From: Dendrolimus kikuchii
Lineage: Eukaryota > Arthropoda > Insecta > Lepidoptera > Lasiocampidae
Direction of reading: 5' to 3'
Length of the DNA: 64,000 bases
Assembly (NCBI GenBank): GCA_019925095.2
Contig: CM034415.1
Coordinates: 5,985,001-6,049,000, forward strand
The notes beneath the pieces are model-generated. The model saw nothing but the letters and a program-made list of their open reading frames with translations, ran no database searches and had not been told where the DNA came from. Below, piece by piece: positions 50,601 to 59,600 of the stretch (positions are counted from its first letter, which is position 1; every line of letters starts with the position of its first letter). The position numbers and the translations under genes are program-made.

Positions 50601-53600
50601 GTATTAGAAAAATTGGTATTACGATTAGCAGAAATGTCATTAGCCGAAATTAATATAGAAAACCTACCAAAAATTATAAATGCTAGTGGTCGAAATTCGA
50701 CCACAATTAATTGAAATTATAAGTGAACATTATTAAGGTCCTGTTGTCAAAGACTATACTTCTATAATCACAAATTTCGCCAAGGCTACACTGTTAATTT
50801 GACTTTAACAATAAACAATAGAGTATATATGCGTGTGTGTATCAAATACATGGTAGTGTGTGTAATGACTTTTTTTTTATTGCTTTAATGTATTTTTTAT
50901 GCTAATTAAAAAAAACTCTATATAAACTATAAGTGTGCGAAATTTCATACTCCTCCGTCCGCGCAATTGTAGTAAAAAGGGGTACAAAGTTTTTGCTTCA
51001 CGTATTAATATAGTGTGGCGTGCCGCGGACACGCAATTGAAACCAACAGAATAGCGAAATCAGGCAAAACTACTATTGAGATAGTAATAGCAGAATTGGG
51101 CCTCTGGTCATTCAAAACTGTTTTGGTGACAACTATATTTCGACGAAAATTATCGTGAACAAAATCAATTCAGTAGTTTTTACATAATTATGATACGAGG
51201 TAATTTCGATTTTGTTCCGTAGCCAAATAACAAACACAGAGAGACACTTCAAATTTATTTATTGCATAGATTATGTTCGTCGTCAGCCAACCGTTGTCCA
51301 GTGCTGGACGTAGGCCTCCCCAAGTTCGCGCCATCTATCCCGGTATGTCCTCATCCAGCCCCCATCGGCGACCTTCCACATAACGTCGGTCTAACCTACA
51401 CTACGTTTGCCGAGACGCGATCTCCACTCCAGGTCTCGTCTGTTCCATCAGTCATTGCGACAAATGAGGCCTGTCTACTGCCACTTCAGCTTGCTAATTT
51501 TGCGAGCTATGTTGGTACAATTGGTTCTCTTATATATTATGCTCGTGTCTAATTTTATCTAGAAGAGACACTACCAACATAACTCGCTGAGCAACCTTCA
51601 GTTTGTAAACTAGTACCACTGTCAGTCTCCAAGTCTCGGCACCAAACGTCATGAAGCCCTGGTAAAAGGCTTTCAAAACAAAAGAAGATTTATAAAAAGT
51701 GCATATACAAAATTAAGAATAAGACAATACTTTACATAGGAATTTAAATCAATATCATATTGAAACTGCCGACAAAGGCGGCCTTTCTGATGGAAAGCGG
51801 TACCCGTCTCCTACGGACTTTTCGTTTACGATACTATGAACGCTGGCAATACGTTGCCGACATTCAAGAAGTTTTATGACGCTCATAACAACAACCCCAT
51901 GTAGAACCGGAGAGGAAAATACTCGGCGAAGTTATTAACTGAAATGAGACTTTATGCTGTGCAGTTTTATTTTCTAAAAATATGTAAAATTACTCTAAAT
52001 GAACAAAAGTAGTAGTATAATGAAATTTCTTTTTTGTAGTAATTATGTGTTTTTGTGAGAAGTGTGTAGTCAAATGAGTCCTTTCGAATGGTCACAAAAA
52101 CTCTGTTGAATGGCGTCAGTTAATAACCGACAATTCAGCTGAGCTATACGTAGACTTTAAAAAATGAAGAAACTATGTAATCTAAGATCTGGCTTAAAGA
52201 CCAAGCCATAAACCCAAATAAAAAATACACGGCGGTAAGATGCCCTGCAGATTGTACGCAGAATAAACATCCTACAAAGGAGTTAGGTAGTAAACATAAT
52301 AAAAATATTTATTTATGGAAAACCTACAGCTAAATACAATTTGATAGATAACTATAATGAACAAAAGAAAGCCAATGACAGGTTTTCACGAATAAACTAT
52401 TGGTTAAAAGTAACATGCAGACGTAAAAAAGGCACCGAGATGCTTAGTCACTGTTGAAAAATTTAAGACTTAGACATAGAATATAGAACATAATTAAGTA
52501 AAAATGCAGAATATCTTGTGTTGTCTGAATTTACGTCAAGAACGCTTGAATATAAAGTAATAGACGAAATTTACATTTATTTCTATCGAACATCGATCCA
52601 CGAACAAAGATACGATAATATAAAAATGTAGTATGATTAAAATCATAGATAAATAATTGTTTATTGTAAGGGTTCTGTACTTAAAAAAACAAGTTATACT
52701 ATGTCCAACCATTTATTTTCATTGCACCAGTCGATGTAATAGTGAGTTTACGTCGTCGGCATACATGACTTAATTAATCATTGAAAATGTTTTAATTAAG
52801 AGAAAATAACGAGTTTACTTAGTGTAAAAAGTTGTAATTTCCCGTTGAGGTATAAACATGTCGATTGACGGCCTCTGTGGTTGAGCGAGCGAAGCCTTTG
52901 CCGGCCTACCTCACTGCAACGCAGAGGCTCCGGGTTCGATTCCTGGTATAGTAAATTTCGGAAAACGTCTTTTCTCCGTTATTTACTATGGTCTGGGTGT
53001 CTGGGATCGGCCCCAGAGTAGTCCGTTGTATATTACCCATAACACAAGCGTAACTTGCTTAATTTGGGGATATACAATGTGTGTGTTTGTCTGCCGATTA
53101 TTATTATTATTATATCGGTTAAATAGCTTATTTATTCCGCAATACAGTATTTTTAGCAATGGTTATAGATGCACTAAATTGATTAAAATGTATTCGCACA
53201 GAAATTCGATTTTGCTTGCACTTGCTGGTCCCAGGCCGAAGAACAGCACTGGTCTTAATTGCCCAGCATATGCTGAGACTGGGTCCAATTTTAGGACTTA
53301 TTCTGTTTCTGTCATTTTACTGTTTGATAATACTCTGTATTGTTTTTGTCTTAAATAAAATATGTCTTCCTTTCATTTTTGTATAAAATCGAATCAGTAA
53401 AGGTTTAGGGCGTTCCTAATTGAAGAATGATAGACCTGTAAAATTTCAATAAAAGGTTGAACAGGGTATAGCAATGAACCAATATAAATTAATACTAAGT
53501 ACAATCATGAACAAAGTTACAAAATTAAATTTTTCCACGTTTTCTTTCTTCACAGCCGTCGACTCGCTGTTAGTTAGCGAAACATTCCCCATGCATTAAG

Positions 53601-56600
53601 CAATTCATTTCTTAATCTTGCAGTGTACGATTTCGTCAACGCCCCCCGCCCCCGCAAGCCGTGTCAGGGCAAGAGGAAGGGGGGCCTCGGCGAATATGGA
53701 ACGTAACGCAAGATGCACTAAGAATGTCACACTAGTTTTTATCTCTTCTATACTTCCAATCCATCCTGAACTGTATCTGTGTGGGTAACAATACTACAGC
53801 CGATATTTGACAGTTAATTTATTTTTCAAATTTGGAATGATAAATCATTTATTCGTGACAATGTTACGATGATGGTCTCGTTTAAAATAGGTCATAAACT
53901 CTTCATAATCATAAAAGGTGTACTCGACTAACCACTTCTTGAGCTGTACTATAAATGAATTCACGGATGGTGAGTCCGTTATTATTTTGGGTAATTTAAT
54001 GTATATCAGCAGTTTCTGTGATCTGAGATATCAACGGTCTCGTATGAGACCGTTAAACTGCACGATTCCCGAGATTGTGTTTTAAATGTCTCAATATCAT
54101 TATTATGCCGACTGAGGTGCGTATGCACTTCACTTTAGATGGATTAACCAAAGTGATAAAATCATTCAATGTCATTAAATAACTGCGCCAGTACTAAAAA
54201 GACGGCGCAAGGCGATCAGCGCCTTTCCACCAATTGATTTAAATTTAGTTGATCCATCTAATATCATTATAAGGAACATGCATGCAATTCTAACAAATAA
54301 TGTATATTAGTGTGCAGTGGACAAAATGTCGCAGCCACATACGATTTACTACGAGGGTACAAACTTGTGACGTCATAAGTTGTTACAAATAGAAGAAAGC
54401 AAATAACATATTAATTCTTGTTTAAAACAGAATTCCAATTATTTCTATCGTGATATTTTAATCCTTAGATGGTATCATGGTAATATATAATTGTATCCTG
54501 TCCACATGCTTATTTTAGTTGAAACGAAATTTTAATTAAAATTGGTAATTTCCAAAAATAAACAAAAATATATACTTATTTTATATATATAAAAGGGAAA
54601 TATTTTGATGTCTTCTACTGTACATAGAATCAACTTGTAAAAATAGTTTACATCAATTTAGTTAAGTTGCACGTTAATATTTTTCATTACAAAATCATAT
54701 TTATTAGATTCGCTTCTTCTTCGATTTCTATTCTATATAACAACACGCAACAACTAAGCAGAATGAGACAATAAAACAAAAGACGAGCCAACAACAAATA
54801 AAGATAAATCTCCGGAAAATGTGAACAGTATAGAATCACACGTACACAGAGATACTTTAAAAAAAAAACGTGTTCATAAACAAGTTTCAATTATCTGAAC
54901 TTACAGATAAACACCGAAGAATTTTTAATAAATTTATTTACTTTAATACACTAATTTATTGTTTTTAATTTATCAAATCAAATTATTTATTTTACGAAAA
55001 CATAGTACAGGTAAATTAGCTTCGAGTATTTGTATTTTTATAGGATTTCTAAACTTGATATTTGATATTAAAAATTATGTTTAATATTACTATTTACTAT
55101 TTTAATATCGTTTAATAATATTAGCTTCATAATAAGTACCTGCCTATAAAAATATATAAAAAGTATTAGGTTATTTAATTATGTGCTGACAGTACACTAC
55201 TACAAACGCAAAAACATCTCGAAGCTAATTTATCTGTACTTGGTGCCATAGTTTTGCTGGTGCTATAAATAACACTAAGTACAGTAAGTCGTGGAAGGCC
55301 ACGACACACCTTCCATGATCAAATTGATCGTGTACTAGCAGAAGGTGATGTCAGGAGCCTTAAGAACAGACGAGCGTGCATGACAAGAGTTATGAATGTC
55401 AAAGAAGCAAGTGAGGTGTGTAAGAATGAGCCTAAATGGCGCTCTGTTGTTCGTGCCTGCCCCGCAAGGGAACTGGCGTGAAGTTATGTAATGTACAGTA
55501 AATGGTGCTATAAATTACACTGGCCAACAAAAAAAAAAACGTGGTCTGTATTTGAGGGCTTATTAAAATTTTGAGGGTATATAATATTAATATAACATGT
55601 AATATCCCATTAAAGTTGCTTTTATCAGAGAATTATTACTGCCGAACTTTGCCCGTAGCAAAGTAAGGTTTCAAATCGTAAAGCCGCATAGAGAATGTAG
55701 TCGCGGTTCAAATCCATCACAGTGGAGGTGAAGCCATGTCTAAACGCGGTCACCGTGTCAAGGCACTTTCGCTTTCTGTTCAAACGTAGTTTTTAAACAA
55801 AATCTCAGTTAAAAACTTGCAATAGAAAAAAACGTTGCAGATATTTTTATGAATTTTTGAGTATCTTTGTTAATGAAACCAAAGGGTTACCATAGCTTCT
55901 AAAGGCGTGAAATTTAGTACGAGGTGGATAATTAATAATAAAAAATAATTGCGAAGCTACAGAGATACTGTTTCAACGTTTGATGATTTTTGAGATACAA
56001 GGAATTTTGTATGCTAAGGGATAAATTTTATGTGATTCCGTGGCCAAATAACGAAAACTGGGAATTGTTGTTACTTAAAAACTCTTTAGAATTACACGGA
56101 CTACCAATTACAATCTAACTAAGTTTTACTATAGCTTTATATTCTATTTTTTTATAATTAATTTCTTCTCTTCTCTTCTTCTGTCGTCGCTTGTACGCAG
56201 AACTCACCCACCATTCGACAAGACTGATGCGTGAGGACAGCGCCAGTCGAGACGAAAGGTGGATGAGTAATGCGCGATTTTCTTCTACTTCTTGCTTCTT
56301 CTCTCTTCTTAAAACTGCCATTTATTATATAATAACATGCAATAAAGATATAGGTCTAAACGTTATAATATATGTTAAATCAATTAAAGACATGAGTGGA
56401 TGAAATGTTATTTCTAAAACCAAGCACAAATATGGATTGTTTTATGGTATAATATGTTTTGTAGGTCATAAATCCTTCTCCACTCATGTTTTTATTATGA
56501 ATATAATTACATTTTTTATTCATAACAATTAAACAATTATTTTAATTTATAACTGTCGACGTCATTTGTATTTGGTGATTAAACTCAACAAATAGCAGAA

Positions 56601-59600
56601 GAGCTGTTAAGCTGTTTGACTGAGGATTCAATGTAGAATAAACAGTTAAGCCAATCTACATTATTATAATCTACCTTAATTTGTGCAGATTATATGCTTG
56701 TGAATTTATATTGCGTATTTTTAATACACTGCCTAACATATGGCTGCCAAACTTTCAAGAAAAAAATGCTGGAAATAAGAGTTTGTCTCAATTCAATGGA
56801 ACGAAGCGTTATTGGGGTAAAATTAAGAGACAGTAAAAATAACTAAAGGAAAAACAAAGTTTAAAAATTCAGAAAAACTGTAAACAAATTTGTTACATGA
56901 TCAGAGACAAGATACCTAAATGGACAAAATCTATAACGGAGTGGTACCAAAGACGATCATTGTGGAAATGAGGGAGACAAATCAAAAGATGGGAGACGAC
57001 ATAACGATGAATGCAGGGAAATTATGGCTGCGAAAAGCAAAAATAGGCTAACATGGAAAAACTCGGAGGAGGCCTACGTCAATCACTGACAAACTGTTGA
57101 GAAAATCATAATAAAAAGAAAAAATATATGATGTTAACAGAAATAAAGGCTTTATTATTATTATTTTAATACAGTGGCGTCGTGGTAGCTTAGTGGTAAG
57201 CTCACACGTCCCAAAAAGTACACGGGTCCCAAACGCAAAGGTCAGAATCCTATCCGAAAAGCATACACCACTAACAGTTTTCTGTCCCAATTACCCACGT
57301 GCTGTGAAGGAAAACATCGTGATGAAACCTGCACATCGATATAACCGATGTGTCAAACCTGCCAAGCCGCCTTGGACAAGCGTGGCGCATATACTGTCCG
57401 TTCCCCTATAGGGAGGCCTGAGGCCTGGAATGGGACACGTATGGGCTGTTATTATCTTCATGTGGACAAACCTTTCTGTTCTTTCCTGTGGAACTTTTCC
57501 AGGCGCGACAAGAACTCAAACTTTGCGTCAAAGACCTAGTACAATTTGGCTGAGGCTGAATTTTAAACATATATTAATTTCCAATAAGACTTGGTTTAAT
57601 GGCCTTTGTTGGCAGGCCATAAAGTATTTAAATAATATTGTTATAGGATTTCTGGTCAGTTTGCAGTGTATTCCATTAATTCAGGAAATGCATAAATGAA
57701 CAATATTGCAGTGATATGCAAATCTGAACTATTTTGAATTGCCACTACAACTGTCTTGTTTGGTAGTCAAAGATCTATAAAAATTTGGCTAAAGACAGTT
57801 CCTGTGAAGTGCTAATTTTACATTGCAAATAAAGGAGACAGACACACTTTCATATATTCTTGGATCCAGAAAAATCATTAAACTAAACTATAAAATAGAA
57901 ACCTAAAATTAAATACTAAAACTAAAAAAAAAGGAGAGCAAAATTATAGATAAAATATTGGTCCCAAACCACTGTCACTTACCGGGAACGTTCCCAAAAG
58001 GCTGGCGGCGTTACCACGCTGAATAGCAATGCTTACCCTTTGAGCAAAATAGACGCCAGCCTTTTGGTCGCGTGAGAGGTCTACTAAGCGCTCGGCAACA
58101 TCTCGATAAAGTTTTACTCGTTACATTTCTTTGGTCCAAAAATTCCCTTTGGTATAAGGCCTTTGTAACCAGGCCATAAAATCCTATAAAAAAGCACTTA
58201 CCTGGCTAGTATTGCTGTCGTATACAGCGTCGTAGCCGTAGACCCTAGGCGGCTCCGGCGGCGTCACATTGTTTCTTGTGACGGCGACAGTGCTGTTCAC
58301 GGAGTCCACGGAGACGCAGTTGTAAGCGCCGTCGAGCTTCTCGCGTTGGTCCATAGGACGGACGCGCACCACGACCCGAACATTCTCCACAGTAGGAGCA
58401 GCGAGCTCCGCATCCTGGCGGGAAATAGATGAAACATCAAATCACTGTCCTAAACGGTCCTCTGCACTCTTCCGATATTCTCGCGTGAAGGCCAGTAACA
58501 AGAATGTGGAACCCCTATAAGGCTGCATATACAGTCTCATCGAAGGCCAACGATCGTTTGTCAGTGTTCGCCAGCAATCTACCGTGTAGTGAAAATTAAA
58601 GGAATTAAAATAATGGACCGTGCCACGAAACATCTGCATACAGCCAATAAAAGTAATTTGTTAACTCTGTCTGTACCCTGTACTCTGTATGCTATAAAAC
58701 ATGGGGTAGTAACTGTTCAGGAGACAAATGGAGGGCGATAAAGCAATTAACAAAGATTTAGAATAAATAAAAAAATTATAGTCGAAAATGTAGTCCTATT
58801 TTTTTACATCAAAATACAAGAATTACTAGTTTTTGTGTTGAATAATTTTTTTTACTGGAGAACTCTCATACAATACAAATCATAGAACCTACTTGGTTAT
58901 TAATAATTACTATTTATGTATTAAATTAAAAAAATAATCATATTCTTTCACTCCTTTAGAGTGTGTTGTTTATCCCCACAACCCTGCATTATCTCATAGA
59001 ACTCTTTGAATTCATTTCTTCCTCTCACAATTTATGACAAGAGTTATGAATGTCAAAGAAGCAAGTAAGGTGTGTAAGAATAAGCCTAAATGGCGCTCTG
59101 TTGTTCGTGCCTACCCCGCAAGGGAACTGGTGTGAAGTTATGTACGTATGTATGTACAATTTATGACCTACTTCTCTTAGACTTAATACTCCCAAATATT
59201 ATTCATCTTTTCAATAATTCTCTTAGCATACAGGCTATTCGACTCTGGAATGCGCTGCCTGTTACAGTTAGACAGGTTAAATCACTAACAATATTTAAGA
59301 ACATGACAAAAAAGCACTACCTGCAACATGGTGAAGTGTAATATTTTTTTTATTGCAGAAGTTCAGCAGACAGGCAGACGGCCCACTTGATGGAAAGCGG
59401 TTACCATCTATGGACATTTGCAACGCCAAAGGTGTTACCTATCTCTCTCTCTAAATTGTAGAAATATAAAAATTGTTCCAACAAAAATAAGCAATTTTTT
59501 CCTACAGAGAATACAACCATTGTTACTTTATAAAACAAAATTATTAAAAAACCAAGGTCATTTACAAACATGAGATGCATTATTCTTCACAATTTAATCT

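Larger units (their letters stand above)
32991..58201 (-). other. KIF3A: KIF3A intron 2, about 25.2 kb
   Basis: Interrupts the motor domain between the N-terminal strand and the P-loop exon. Repeats are listed individually. Stretches where I see nothing recognisable: 33410-34240, 35590-36100, 37230-38760, 39030-39900, 42650-43130, 50450-51250, 52240-52860, 53720-55270 and 55500-56880. The + strand nested-gene candidate lies here. Confidence 0.85.
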
